NCBI GenBank assembly: GCA_947629385.1
Contig: CANRDO010000006.1
Location: 1-64,000, forward strand
DNA length: 64,000 nt
DNA from: an uncultured Lachnospiraceae bacterium
GTDB lineage: Bacteria; Bacillota; Clostridia; Lachnospirales; Lachnospiraceae
Direction of reading: 5' to 3'
Below the pieces are notes generated by a model. The model did not search any database. It saw only the letters and a program-made list of their open reading frames with translations, and had not been told where the DNA came from. Made by a program: the position numbers and the translations under genes. Positions 1-9,434 of the stretch are shown here, in pieces (the stretch's first letter is position 1; each line of letters begins with the position of its first letter).

Positions 1-1
1 C

Positions 2-1900
2 ACCGGGCTTGCGAAGAACAAGAATGTCGGCGGAGAGGTCAAGGAGATCGAGTATACCTGGCATGAAGATAATCTTCTGGAAGGCTACGAACTGACAGAT
101 ACGAGCACGGACGGCATCGTGACGACACTCACGAACACACATGACATCGAGAAGACGAGCAAGGAAGTAGAGAAGATCTGGGTAGACGGAGAAAATCAGA
201 AGAATCTGCGACCGGAGAAGATTGAAGTGCAGCTGTTGGCGGATGGTGTTCCGTATGGCGACAAGGCCGAATTGAACGCAGATAATGACTGGAAGAAGGA
301 GTGGACGGAGCTCCCGAAGAAAGCTGCAGGGAAAGATGTCGAGTACACGGTGGAGGAGATCAGCAAGGTGCCGGGCTACACAACGACCTATGCGACGGAT
401 GAGACGACAGGCAAGGTAACGATTACCAACACCATTACGTCGGTCAAGGTCAGCAAGGTAGACGTGGCGACGGGTGCAGAGCTCGAGGGCGCGCACATCC
501 AGATCCTTGACAAGGATGGAAATGTAGTCGAGGAGTGGGATTCCACGAAGGAAGCGCACGAGGTGAAGGGCCTGAAGTCGGGCGAGACCTACACGCTGAA
601 GGAGACCGTGGCTCCGGACGGCTATACGCTGACGGCGGAGACAACGTTCACGCTGAACGAGGACGGAACGGTCGACAGCGGCAAGACAACGACGAATACG
701 AAGGACGGCGTGCTCCTGGTCGAGGATAGCTTCAATAAGATCAGTATCCTGAAAGTAGACGAGAGTGGCGAGGCCCTGAAGGGTGCGAAGCTTGTCATCA
801 AGGATGCGGAAGGCGCAATCGTCGGCGAGCCGTGGAAGTCAGGCAGCAAGGCACATGATATTACGGGTCTTGCGAAGGGCAGCTACACGCTGAGCGAGAT
901 CGAGGCTCCGAAGGGCTACCAGGTATCCGCGGATGTTCCGTTTGAGATCACCGGGAAAGAGGCAGCGGGCCAGACGATCGAGGTGAAGATGACGGACGAG
1001 AAGATTCCTGAGTCGGCCACCTATTCGCTTACGGTGACGAAGAACCTGCGCCTGGACGGCATCACCAGCGACATCGGCATCAGGGATGCGGTCTTCTATG
1101 TGGCGCTGTTCTCCGACGAGGCAAAGACGCAGCGTGTCAGCAGCGTGAAGCAGATCGTGTTCAAGAACCAGATTTCGAGTTCGGTGACGTTCGACAACCT
1201 CAGCGCGGGCACATACTACGTGGGTGAGACAGATGAGAACGGTACGCTGCTTGTCTCGAAGATGGTAAACGACAGAATCATCTTCTATCCGGAGTACACC
1301 GGGGAAGGGAAGGTACTGCTCGAAGGAGATGAGAAGAATGCGATTGCGGACTTCACGAACGTATATGTAGAATTCACGGACGACCTTTACCTGTCAGGTC
1401 AGATCACGGTTACGAAGAAGATCCTGATAAACGGCGAGGAGGGCACATCCGACGCGACGTACTACGCGGGCGTGTTCAACAGCCCGGATATGAGCGAGCC
1501 GCTTGAGATCGTACCGCTTGAGCTGGGAGGCGGATCGAGCACAAGCTACACGGTGACGAACCTTCCGATCGGCAATACGATCGGCAGCTCGATGACGTAC
1601 TACGTGACAGAGACGGATGAGAACGGCGTGCCGCTGGATCCGGAGGAAGTGACGGAGTTCGAGGTATCGGTGGACAAGAGCGAGATCATACTGGATGCGA
1701 ATAATTCGAGGCAGGAGGTCGTGATCACGAACAGCTTCACGGAGAAAGAGACCGAGACAGAGGTGCCGAAGAAGGAAGCGCCGAAGACGGGCGACGACAC
1801 GAACTTCATGAGATACCTGCTGATGATGGCACTTTCCGCGGGCGTTTGCGCGGCAGCCTTCGAGGAGAAGCGTAGAAAGGCAAGGCGCGTGAGAAAGTAA
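2..1900 (+). CDS. Cna-B repeat surface adhesin / pilin-like protein, wall anchored (5' end outside window)
   Basis: The frame is open from base 2, so only the C-terminal 632 residues are seen. Several Cna-B/SpaA-type beta domains follow each other; two carry the usual start (KVSKVD, ILKVD) and the E-box (LKETVAPDGY, LSEIEAPKGY), the Lys and Glu that form intramolecular isopeptide bonds in this family. Two further repeats begin LTVTKNL and ITVTKKI. The C-terminus is a sorting signal: APKTGDD at about residue 593, a hydrophobic stretch of about 17 residues and a basic tail (EEKRRKARRVRK). Sortase would join it to the wall or to a pilus. The pentapeptide is A-P-K-T-G, not L-P-x-T-G. The role as adhesin or pilin is inferred from the family; no sortase gene is in the window. 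Confidence 0.85.
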   Translation, partial: TGLAKNKNVGGEVKEIEYTWHEDNLLEGYELTDTSTDGIVTTLTNTHDIEKTSKEVEKIWVDGENQKNLRPEKIEVQLLADGVPYGDKAELNADNDWKKEWTELPKKAAGKDVEYTVEEISKVPGYTTTYATDETTGKVTITNTITSVKVSKVDVATGAELEGAHIQILDKDGNVVEEWDSTKEAHEVKGLKSGETYTLKETVAPDGYTLTAETTFTLNEDGTVDSGKTTTNTKDGVLLVEDSFNKISILKVDESGEALKGAKLVIKDAEGAIVGEPWKSGSKAHDITGLAKGSYTLSEIEAPKGYQVSADVPFEITGKEAAGQTIEVKMTDEKIPESATYSLTVTKNLRLDGITSDIGIRDAVFYVALFSDEAKTQRVSSVKQIVFKNQISSSVTFDNLSAGTYYVGETDENGTLLVSKMVNDRIIFYPEYTGEGKVLLEGDEKNAIADFTNVYVEFTDDLYLSGQITVTKKILINGEEGTSDATYYAGVFNSPDMSEPLEIVPLELGGGSSTSYTVTNLPIGNTIGSSMTYYVTETDENGVPLDPEEVTEFEVSVDKSEIILDANNSRQEVVITNSFTEKETETEVPKKEAPKTGDDTNFMRYLLMMALSAGVCAAAFEEKRRKARRVRK

Positions 1901-1986
1901 CACGACGCAGGAAGGAAAGGCGCGTGAGAAAGTAGCACGGCGCGGGAAAGCCGGACGCGTGAGAACGTAATGAGACACGGAAAAGG
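1882..1986 (+). repeat. 35-bp tandem repeat, three degenerate units, spanning the adhesin stop codon
   Basis: Units start near 1882, 1917 and 1952. The core CGCGTGAGAAAGTA recurs at exactly 35-bp spacing, with one change in the third unit (AACGTA). The first unit holds the last codons and the TAA of the adhesin. Confidence 0.8.
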
Positions 1987-2032
1987 CCGCGAGAGATGGC
2001 CGGAAAATGTGAAAAACAATAAGTATTAAGAG

Positions 2033-2093
2033 GGACTGCTGCAGGGCCACTTCCGGTCGAATCGGAGAACGGTTCTGCAGCGGCCTTTTTCTT
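2033..2093 (+). terminator. Intrinsic terminator after the adhesin gene
   Basis: GCTGCAG at 2038-2044 pairs with CTGCAGC at 2075-2081. A small inner stem (TTCCG/CGGAG) lies between them, and the run CCTTTTTCTT follows. Confidence 0.65.
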
Positions 2094-2211
2094 ATCAGTT
2101 AACGACAGGGTCGCCCGTCGCTGTTTTGCAGGCTTCAGACTTTGCTTTGGAGACGAAGAAACGTATAATTTCAAAACACCGGCAAAATTTAGGGCGTCGG
2201 CGTGTTTATGC

Positions 2212-2240
2212 TTGACATAATTTACAAAACAGTATAAAAT
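2212..2240 (+). promoter_or_regulatory. Sigma-A promoter of rny
   Basis: TTGACA (2212-2217), 17-bp spacer, TAAAAT (2235-2240). The Shine-Dalgarno AAGGAGG follows at 2274-2280. The remainder of 1901-2287 holds only the repeat and terminator listed separately. Confidence 0.75.
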
Positions 2241-2287
2241 TGAAGTGTTGTTTACGGACAATGAAAATTGAATAAGGAGGTGCTCCT

Positions 2288-3844
2288 GTGACTGGAATAG
2301 TGCCGCTCGTTATTGCTGTAGTGGTTACTTTGGTCATCGCGGTTCCGATTTCGGCGCTTGTCGCAATCAACTACAGGAAAAGAGTAGTGGAAGCGAAGCT
2401 TGGCAGTGCCGAGGAGAAAGCGCGGCAGATCATTGATGAGGCGCTGAAGGTTGCAGAGACGAAGAAGCGAGAAGCACTTCTGGAAGCGAAGGAAGAATCT
2501 TTGAAGACGAAGAATGAGTTGGAAAAAGAGACGAGAGAGCGCAGAACAGAATTGCAGCGCTTCGAGAAGCGCGTCTTATCGAAGGAAGAGAGCGTCGATA
2601 AGAAGGCGGAGGCTCTGGAACGCAGGGAATCAGGTCTTACAGCGAAGGAAGATGAGCTAAAGAAGAAGAACGCGGAAGCTGATAAGCTTCTCGGGCAAAG
2701 AATCCAGGAACTCGAGAGAATCTCAGGACTTACCTCTGAACAAGCAAAAGAATATCTTTTAAAAACTGTTGAAGATGAAGTAAAGATCGACACTGCCAAG
2801 CTCTATAAGGAGCTTGAGAGCAGGGCAAAGGAAGAAGCAGGCAAAAAGGCAAAAGAATACGTGGTCACGGCGATCCAGAAATGTGCCGCGGATCACGTTG
2901 CAGAGACGACGATCTCTGTGGTACAGCTTCCGAATGACGAGATGAAGGGAAGGATCATCGGGCGAGAAGGCCGCAACATACGGACTCTTGAGACGTTGAC
3001 AGGTGTGGATCTGATCATTGATGATACCCCGGAGGCAGTCATTCTGTCAGGCTTTGATCCAATCAGAAGAGAGGTAGCGCGCATCGCGCTTGAGAAGCTG
3101 ATTGTGGATGGCCGAATCCACCCGGCCAGAATCGAGGAAATGGTGGAAAAGGCACAGAAAGAAGTAGAGGCAATCATCCGCGAGGAGGGCGAAAATGCTA
3201 CGCTGGAGGTCGGCGTGCATGGCATTCATCCGGAGTTGGTACGTCTGCTTGGCCGCATGAAGTTCAGGACAAGTTACGGTCAGAATGCACTGAAGCATTC
3301 GATCGAGGTGGCGCAGCTTTCCGGGCTGCTTGCCGGCGAGATCGGTGTGGACGTCAGGATGGCGAAGCGTGCCGGATTGCTGCATGATATCGGCAAATCC
3401 ATTGACCATGAGATCGAAGGATCACACATTCAGATCGGTGCGGATCTCTGTAAGAAGTACAAGGAATCTCCGATCGTTGTGAATGCGGTGGAGTCTCACC
3501 ATGGTGATGTTGAGGCAGAATCACTGATCGCCTGCATCGTGCAGGCCGCGGATACGATCTCCGCAGCCCGTCCGGGTGCAAGACGTGAAACGCTCGAAAC
3601 ATATACGAACAGATTAAAACAGTTAGAAGATATTACGAACACCTTCAAGGGAGTAGAGAAATCTTTTGCGATTCAGGCAGGTAGAGAGATTCGGGTAATG
3701 GTAGTTCCGGATCAGGTCAACGATTCGGATATGGTGCTTCTGGCCAGAGATATTGCGAAGCAGATCGAGGCCGAGCTGGAATATCCGGGACAGATCAAGG
3801 TAAGCGTGATCAGAGAAAGCAGAGCAGTCGATTACGCAAAGTAA
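2288..3844 (+). CDS. rny: Ribonuclease Y
   Basis: RNase Y is the membrane-bound endoribonuclease that starts mRNA decay in many Firmicutes. The 518-residue product has the full family layout: an N-terminal membrane helix (about residues 4-26), a long charged coiled coil (about 30-190), a KH domain ([15 protein letters not shown]) and an HD domain with the metal motif HDIGK. Its length matches the usual 520. The GTG start at 2288 is fixed by AAGGAGG seven bases upstream and by the start of the membrane helix. It has its own promoter and terminator, so it is probably monocistronic. Nothing is missing. Confidence 0.97.
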   Translation: MTGIVPLVIAVVVTLVIAVPISALVAINYRKRVVEAKLGSAEEKARQIIDEALKVAETKKREALLEAKEESLKTKNELEKETRERRTELQRFEKRVLSKEESVDKKAEALERRESGLTAKEDELKKKNAEADKLLGQRIQELERISGLTSEQAKEYLLKTVEDEVKIDTAKLYKELESRAKEEAGKKAKEYVVTAIQKCAADHVAETTISVVQLPNDEMKGRIIGREGRNIRTLETLTGVDLIIDDTPEAVILSGFDPIRREVARIALEKLIVDGRIHPARIEEMVEKAQKEVEAIIREEGENATLEVGVHGIHPELVRLLGRMKFRTSYGQNALKHSIEVAQLSGLLAGEIGVDVRMAKRAGLLHDIGKSIDHEIEGSHIQIGADLCKKYKESPIVVNAVESHHGDVEAESLIACIVQAADTISAARPGARRETLETYTNRLKQLEDITNTFKGVEKSFAIQAGREIRVMVVPDQVNDSDMVLLARDIAKQIEAELEYPGQIKVSVIRESRAVDYAK

Positions 3845-3852
3845 GGACAATA

Positions 3853-3891
3853 GGGCTGGTGTCAGCGATGGCAGCAGCTCTTTTTGTACCA
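3853..3891 (+). terminator. Intrinsic terminator of rny
   Basis: GGGCTGGTGTC pairs with GGCAGCAGCTC, allowing one mismatch and wobble pairs, around the loop AGCGAT. CTTTTTG follows. Confidence 0.6.
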
Positions 3892-3941
3892 TGACATCAT
3901 GTGCTTCGACAAAAATATAAAGAAAATTAAGAAAACCTTTC

Positions 3942-3970
3942 GTGACAAATCAATAGAATGCGATTATACT
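3942..3970 (+). promoter_or_regulatory. Candidate sigma-A promoter of the 4083 lipoprotein gene
   Basis: GTGACA (3942-3947), 17-bp spacer, TATACT (3965-3970). Confidence 0.55.
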
Positions 3971-4082
3971 TGATGTACAAGAGAAACACAGATTTACGTG
4001 AAATGGCTTTGTGAAAGATAAATTGAGAAAGACAGATCTGTGAGAGACGGATTTATGAGAAGATAGATTGGGAGATGACGTG

Positions 4083-4790
4083 ATGAAGAAGAGGTCGGTT
4101 TACACGATCGGGAAAAGAATAGCGGCGCAGGCGATTGCAGCATTGTGTCTGGCCGGCTGTATGGGAAGCGTTCTGCAGGCGGAGGAAGGATCCGGCTATT
4201 ACGACGAGGCCGGGTATTGGTTTGAGGATACGGGCTCTTACTCGAGCACTTCGGACGATTACAGTCAGGAGAGCGCCGGGACTGGAAGTGCAGATGCGCT
4301 GGCGGCATTGGCAGATGGCGCGATGCAGGATTCGGCTCTGACGGGGATCTATTCCGTCGAGGAGGGCTGGTCTGTGGACGCGGACGCGAGCACGGACGAG
4401 GAGACTGTATACAAGAAGGATGACTGCGTGGGGGTCGAGAATACCTCGACGATCACCTGCAGCTATATGGATACGAATTATTCCGTGCTGGAGTACGAGC
4501 AGCTGCGCGATATGCTGACGAACAATCTGCTCTACAGCAATGTGAACGCACAGATCAGCACGAGCGCGATCTACACGCAGGAGAAGGATTACCTGTATAT
4601 TGTGATCGTAGACGATTCCGCGCTGGAGTACAAGGATGTGTACCACTATGTGGTGGGTGATTATCGCTGCTTCTGCGTCGAGGTGCGCGAGTACCGCGCC
4701 GAGGCGGATCAGGATGTGGCAGACGACGTGAAGACCCCGCACGAGGTCGGGCAGAAGACAGCAGAAGAGTTTACGTGGGGCGTTGCTTAG
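4083..4790 (+). CDS. Putative lipoprotein of unknown function
   Basis: The family is not recognised. The 235-residue product begins with a basic n-region and hydrophobic core ending LCLAGC, a good lipobox, so it is probably lipidated; VLQAEE just after could instead be a signal peptidase I site. The mature protein is acidic, rich in Tyr, Asp, Ser and Glu up to about residue 110. A more ordered C-terminal half follows (ITCSYMDTNYSVLEYEQLR, YLYIVIVDD). ATG 4083 is preferred over the in-frame TTG at 4068 because GGAG lies eight bases upstream of it. It stands alone with its own promoter. The weak echo of its 3' end just after the stop (GCTTAGC near 4785 and 4830) may be another end-repeat. Confidence 0.7.
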   Translation: MKKRSVYTIGKRIAAQAIAALCLAGCMGSVLQAEEGSGYYDEAGYWFEDTGSYSSTSDDYSQESAGTGSADALAALADGAMQDSALTGIYSVEEGWSVDADASTDEETVYKKDDCVGVENTSTITCSYMDTNYSVLEYEQLRDMLTNNLLYSNVNAQISTSAIYTQEKDYLYIVIVDDSALEYKDVYHYVVGDYRCFCVEVREYRAEADQDVADDVKTPHEVGQKTAEEFTWGVA

Positions 4791-4881
4791 CGAAGGCGAG
4801 GCGATAGCAGCCGAAGTCAGAGCTTAGCAGCAGTCGCAGGCCGGAAACCAGGCGAAGTTTGCAAATGAAAAAAGCTTGCTG

Positions 4882-6618
4882 TCAGGTTATCTCCCGTATC
4901 CCGCTGATATCCGAATCGATCATCATGGAGTAATTTGTGTAGTACACGACGAAGCCCGGCTTCGCGCCGTTTGGCTTTTTCACATGCTTTTTCTCGACAT
5001 AGTCGATCTCAACCTTTTCGGCGCCCCGGTTGCGCGAGTAGTGCGCGGCGAGGCGGGCGGCCTCTTCAAATGTGCGGTCGGGGAGCTCCCGGCCGTTTGT
5101 CTTTACAATGACATGCGAGCCCGGCGCGCCCTTGGCGTGGAACCACCAGTCGCTGTTTCCTGCGAGCTTGAAGGTCAGTTCATCGTTCTGATAATTGTTC
5201 TTTCCCACATAAATATCGAACCCGTCCGAGGAGATGTAGTGGAAGGGCTTTGAAGTGATCTTCACCTTTTTGCCGCTGTACTTGCGGCGGATATAGCCCG
5301 CGTCCATGAGCTCCTCGCGCACCTGCACAAGATCGTCCTCGGAGAGCGCCATGTCCATGAAGGTGCAGATGGATTCGAGCTGCGCGATCTCGGCCTCCGT
5401 TTCCTGAATATGTTCGGAGAGTGCCTCATAGGTGCGCTTCAGCTTGTTGTACTTGTCGAAATATTTCTGCGCGTTTTCGTGCGCGCTTAGGGTGCTGTCG
5501 AGCGGCACCGTCATCATCTCATTTGTGTAGTAATTCAGCGCCTCGAAGCTTTTCGCGCCTGTCTCGACGCCGTAGCCGTAGGTGTTGATCAGCTCGCCGT
5601 AGATCCGGTATTTCTCCCGCTTTTCGGTGTCTTTGAGCTGGCGGCTCTGCAGCTCGTATTTCTTGCGGCAGCGGTCGAGGGCCGTCGTCGCGATGCGCCG
5701 CAGGTCCGAGGACTTCTGGCGGATGCGCGTCACAGTGTTGCGCATGGAGAAATACTGCTCCAGCATCTCTGAGGCCGAGGCGAAATCTGCCTGCTCCATA
5801 TCCGCGTACATGGTAAGCGGCACGGAGGAGAATTCGACCGGTGTGCGGTCGCGGTCGTAGATGATTGTTGGATGGAAGCGGCATCCGCGCACGTCGTCCA
5901 TGAGCAGCTCGAACTGACGGTACAGATGAAGCTGCTCCATCTCAGAGATCGTGTTCGCACTCTGCGCGGATTCGAGGCCCGCGCGGTGGCAGAGCTCCTC
6001 CGCGATCACGGGGCTGATGCCGGTGCAGGAGTTGTAGATGGCCTTGGAAAGCGGCATCGGCTTCGAGAAGACGGACGCGCGGAATTCCTGCTCGGATACC
6101 GTGAGCGGATCGCATTTCTCCTGTGTCACGGCGACGAAATAGCTGCGTCCCGGGAGTACCTCGCGCACCGAGCTCGTCTGCGCCGACACATGCTTGATGC
6201 TGTCGATGATCATGCCCTTGTCGTCGCAGAAGATGAGATTGCTGTGCTTGCCCATCAGCTCCAGGATCAGGTCCTTGCGGCAGAGATCGCCCATCTCGTT
6301 GCGGTGCTCGATCTCGAAATGAATGATGCGCTCAAGCCCCGGCTGCCAGACCCTTACGATCCGGCCGTTCCTGATGTGCTTGCGCAGCAGCATGCAGAAA
6401 TTCGGCGCGGTCAGAGGTGACGGCTTGTTCGTGGAGGTCAGGTAGATCAGCGGCAGGCTTGCCCCTGCGGAGAGCAAGAGACGCTGCTGAGTGCTTCCCT
6501 TCAGTGTGAAGAGCAGCTCGTCCGCCTCCGGCTGGGCGATCTTGCTGACGCGCGCGCCGGAAAGCGCTGCGTCCAGTTCAGCGACTATATTTGCGATAAC
6601 AATTCCGTCAAGTGCCAT
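4882..6618 (-). CDS. rqcH: RqcH / NFACT-family ribosome quality control protein
   Basis: RqcH binds stalled 50S subunits and recruits tRNA-Ala to add C-terminal alanine tails that mark the nascent chain for degradation. Older annotation calls this family fibronectin-binding protein. The 578-residue product has the NFACT-N domain (starts MALDGIVIANIVAELDAAL), a helix-hairpin-helix and coiled-coil middle (about 230-420), and the NFACT-R domain near the C-terminus (WWFHAKGAPGSHVIVK). The open frame extends to 6738, but ATG 6618 is chosen because the family begins there and AAAGGAAG lies just upstream. The D-R pair needed for tRNA binding in Bacillus RqcH appears here as E-R (GLERIIHF), a conservative change. 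The gene is divergent from the YfhO gene. Confidence 0.93.
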   Translation of the reverse strand: MALDGIVIANIVAELDAALSGARVSKIAQPEADELLFTLKGSTQQRLLLSAGASLPLIYLTSTNKPSPLTAPNFCMLLRKHIRNGRIVRVWQPGLERIIHFEIEHRNEMGDLCRKDLILELMGKHSNLIFCDDKGMIIDSIKHVSAQTSSVREVLPGRSYFVAVTQEKCDPLTVSEQEFRASVFSKPMPLSKAIYNSCTGISPVIAEELCHRAGLESAQSANTISEMEQLHLYRQFELLMDDVRGCRFHPTIIYDRDRTPVEFSSVPLTMYADMEQADFASASEMLEQYFSMRNTVTRIRQKSSDLRRIATTALDRCRKKYELQSRQLKDTEKREKYRIYGELINTYGYGVETGAKSFEALNYYTNEMMTVPLDSTLSAHENAQKYFDKYNKLKRTYEALSEHIQETEAEIAQLESICTFMDMALSEDDLVQVREELMDAGYIRRKYSGKKVKITSKPFHYISSDGFDIYVGKNNYQNDELTFKLAGNSDWWFHAKGAPGSHVIVKTNGRELPDRTFEEAARLAAHYSRNRGAEKVEIDYVEKKHVKKPNGAKPGFVVYYTNYSMMIDSDISGIREIT

Positions 6619-6685
6619 GATGCGACTTCCTTTCGTGCGGAGTATGATTGAGCGGGATCCGGCACGGCTCAATGCTTTCCCGGAC

Positions 6686-6714
6686 ATCATATCAGAAAAT
6701 GGGAAAAAAGACAA
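6686..6714 (-). promoter_or_regulatory. Sigma-A promoter of rqcH
   Basis: On the minus strand: TTGTCT (6714-6709), 17-bp spacer, TATGAT (6691-6686). Confidence 0.65.
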
Positions 6715-6720
6715 TGTTTC

Positions 6721-6749
6721 TTGACTTATTGCCGGCAATCATTTAACAT
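6721..6749 (+). promoter_or_regulatory. Candidate sigma-A promoter of the YfhO-family gene
   Basis: TTGACT (6721-6726), 17-bp spacer, TAACAT (6744-6749). It lies back to back with the rqcH promoter in a 169-bp divergent intergenic region. Confidence 0.6.
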
Positions 6750-6787
6750 AGGGGAACGGGTGGAGAAAGCCGCCTTGGAGGAGAGCT

Positions 6788-9370
6788 ATGAAAAGGAAAC
6801 ACAGTATCACGGGCTGCATCTGCGCGTTCACGATTCCCGTCGCGGCGATGCTGCTCATCTATTTTTTTGTGGGAATTACCCCGTTCGGGGATAAGAGTGT
6901 CTTGTCGATTGACCTACACAATCAGTATATCCACTATTTTTCTTATCTGAAGGAAATCATAAAGGGCAATCATGATATTTTTTACACATTCTCCAAGACG
7001 ATCGGAGGGGATATGGCGGGCTTTACCGCATATTATTTGATGAGCCCACTGAATCTGCTCCTGATGCTGTTTCCCAGGGATGCTTTGCAGTACGGGGTTG
7101 AGCTCATCACACTGATTAAGCTTGGACTGTGTGGACTGACCTTTTCTCTCTTTCTGGAATCCAGAGGAGCCGGAAAGGAGGGTCTGATCTTTTCAACGGG
7201 ATATGCTCTGATGGCCTACAACGTTGCGTATCAGATCGACCTCATGTGGCTGGATGTGGTTGTGCTGCTTCCCTTGGTCGTATGGGGGATACATAGAATC
7301 TTTGAAAAGAGATCGCCGTTTTTCTATCTGACGTCTCTGTTCTTTTCCATCATGCTCAATTATTATATTGGCTATATGGTCTGCATTTTCTCCGCACTGT
7401 ATTTTTTGACGCTGTTTTTTCTCGGGGAAAAGAGAGAAAAATCGCAGAGCCGGAGCATTCTGGGGAATTATGTGGCTTCCTCGCTTCTTTCGGGCGGGCT
7501 CGCAATGTTTCTGCTCCTGCCGGTTCTGAAATCCCTGCTGGGAGGCAAGGCAAGCTTTGATCTTTCGAACCTGACGATGACAAGGAACTTTCACCTTACA
7601 TACCTTCCGGTGAAACTGTTTATCGGAAGCTTTGATTACGTACAGATCCAGGTCGGACTTCCTCTTATCTACTGCGGATTTGTCTGCCTGTTCTTCGTGG
7701 GCGTATTCTTTTGCGGAAGATCAATTGCGAAAAAGGAAAAACTGCGGGTGGGGATTTTGCTCGTCTGCCTTGTCGTGTCATTTTATATCAGGGCATTCAA
7801 TCTGATCTGGCATGGATTCAACGCGCCGGTCTGGTTTCCGTACCGCTACAGCTTTCTCTTTTCCTTTCTGCTGCTCTTTAGTGGGTGGGAAGGATTTTGT
7901 GCGGCAAAGCAATATTCCAGGAAGCGTCTGGTACTCATATCGGCAGGCATTGTGCTGCTTTTGTCCGCCGTGGCTGTGTGGATGTACACGAAGAATTTTG
8001 ACTTTATGTCGGGCGGTCAGTATATCGGGAGCATTCTTGTGCTTCTCGCTGCAGGAGTGGTCTGTCTGCTTTGCATGAAAAAGTATCGGTCTGCTGCGAC
8101 CTGGCTGTTGCTCGTGCTCTGTGTGGGCGAGCTGTGTGTGAACGGGACGACCATGGTCAGCCGACTCTCTCATACAGAGGATTCAAAATACAGGGAGTTT
8201 GTACAGCGCACGGAGCCTGCGGTGCAGTATGTGAAGGACCTGGACGACGGCTTTTACCGGATGGAGAAAATGTACTTCCTTACCAGAAACGATCCGATGC
8301 TCTTTGACTACCGGGGATTGTCCCATTACTGCTCTACGGAAAAACAGTTGGTGAAGTATTTTGTGGGACGAATGGGATTCCGGAGCCGCGGGATCTGGGC
8401 GCAATACGGCGAGGGCTCGACCTATGCGGCTGACAGCTTCTTCGGATTGAAGTATATCCTGTCGGATGATCCGAAGGATGTCGTTCCATATCCGCTGCTG
8501 GATACGGTCGGCGATATTCGCATCTGTCAGAATCCGTATGCGCTTCCGATTGGATTTTGCACGGATGAGGCGGTGATGCGTTGGGATATCTACAATACGC
8601 ATGTGTTTGAGACGCAGAATAAATTGTGGGCTTCCATGTGTCCGGAGGATGGGCGGGACATCTTTGTGGAGGAGCCGACGGTGGATGTCAGCCTGAAAAA
8701 TGTGGAACAGAAGGCTGACGATCCTGGCATCTATGCCGTGATCGATCCGAATCAGAAGGCCTCCATCACTTATACGTTTACGGCGGTCGATGAGAATCCG
8801 GTGTTTGTGTATTTTGCTACGGACGAGCTGCATAAGGTCAAGTTGAGTGTGAATGGAGAGGCGCGAGGCACATATTTTCACAAGGAACGGTATGACGTGA
8901 TAAGGCTGGGCGCGTTTGAGAAGGGGCAGAAGGTAAAGGTAAAGCTGCGTCTGTTGGATGAATATGTGAAGATCACGGACGCATGGTTCTACCGCCAGGA
9001 CATGGACGTGTTTGAGGATTACTTTGAGAAGCTGAATGATGAGACGTTTGAGGTGGAAAAGGCGTCCGATTCCTATATTCGTGGAACCGTGGAAAACCAT
9101 TCGCAGAAGCGGCAGCGGCTGTTCTTTACGATTCCCTGCGAGGACGGCTGGCATGTCTATATAGACGGACAGAGGGTCCCTATAGCGCCGGGGGCAGGAA
9201 TTTTTCTCACGACAGAGATCAGCGAGGGTGAACACCGCGTTGAGCTGTGGTATGTGCCTCCAGGATTGAAGAAGGGATTGTTCGTCAGCGCCGGGAGTCT
9301 GGCGCTGCTGGTTTTGTGGATCATCCTGCGGAAACGCGCCCGCAGGATGCGGAAAAATGCAGAAATCTGA
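6788..9370 (+). CDS. YfhO-family polytopic membrane protein (GT-C type)
   Basis: This is a large integral membrane protein of 860 residues. About a dozen hydrophobic helices fill residues 10-450, with one last helix near 830-848. Between them lies a large extracytoplasmic domain (about 455-825). The N-terminal loop has the family pattern SIDLHNQYIHYF followed by GGDMAGFTAYYLMSPLNLL. YfhO proteins resemble GT-C glycosyltransferases; the Bacillus and Listeria members are linked to glycosylation of wall or membrane polymers. The exact substrate cannot be read here. GGAGGAG lies just before ATG 6788. The gene is transcribed alone and ends exactly before the yicC promoter. Confidence 0.85.
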   Translation: MKRKHSITGCICAFTIPVAAMLLIYFFVGITPFGDKSVLSIDLHNQYIHYFSYLKEIIKGNHDIFYTFSKTIGGDMAGFTAYYLMSPLNLLLMLFPRDALQYGVELITLIKLGLCGLTFSLFLESRGAGKEGLIFSTGYALMAYNVAYQIDLMWLDVVVLLPLVVWGIHRIFEKRSPFFYLTSLFFSIMLNYYIGYMVCIFSALYFLTLFFLGEKREKSQSRSILGNYVASSLLSGGLAMFLLLPVLKSLLGGKASFDLSNLTMTRNFHLTYLPVKLFIGSFDYVQIQVGLPLIYCGFVCLFFVGVFFCGRSIAKKEKLRVGILLVCLVVSFYIRAFNLIWHGFNAPVWFPYRYSFLFSFLLLFSGWEGFCAAKQYSRKRLVLISAGIVLLLSAVAVWMYTKNFDFMSGGQYIGSILVLLAAGVVCLLCMKKYRSAATWLLLVLCVGELCVNGTTMVSRLSHTEDSKYREFVQRTEPAVQYVKDLDDGFYRMEKMYFLTRNDPMLFDYRGLSHYCSTEKQLVKYFVGRMGFRSRGIWAQYGEGSTYAADSFFGLKYILSDDPKDVVPYPLLDTVGDIRICQNPYALPIGFCTDEAVMRWDIYNTHVFETQNKLWASMCPEDGRDIFVEEPTVDVSLKNVEQKADDPGIYAVIDPNQKASITYTFTAVDENPVFVYFATDELHKVKLSVNGEARGTYFHKERYDVIRLGAFEKGQKVKVKLRLLDEYVKITDAWFYRQDMDVFEDYFEKLNDETFEVEKASDSYIRGTVENHSQKRQRLFFTIPCEDGWHVYIDGQRVPIAPGAGIFLTTEISEGEHRVELWYVPPGLKKGLFVSAGSLALLVLWIILRKRARRMRKNAEI

Positions 9371-9399
9371 TTGACGACATCCGCCCTTTCGCTTATAAT
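9371..9399 (+). promoter_or_regulatory. Sigma-A promoter of the yicC-remA-gmk-rpoZ operon
   Basis: TTGACG (9371-9376) directly abuts the stop codon of the upstream gene; 17-bp spacer; TATAAT (9394-9399). Confidence 0.8.
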
Positions 9400-9434
9400 A
9401 AATCCAAATGGTTAATTTTGGAGAGGGACGGAAA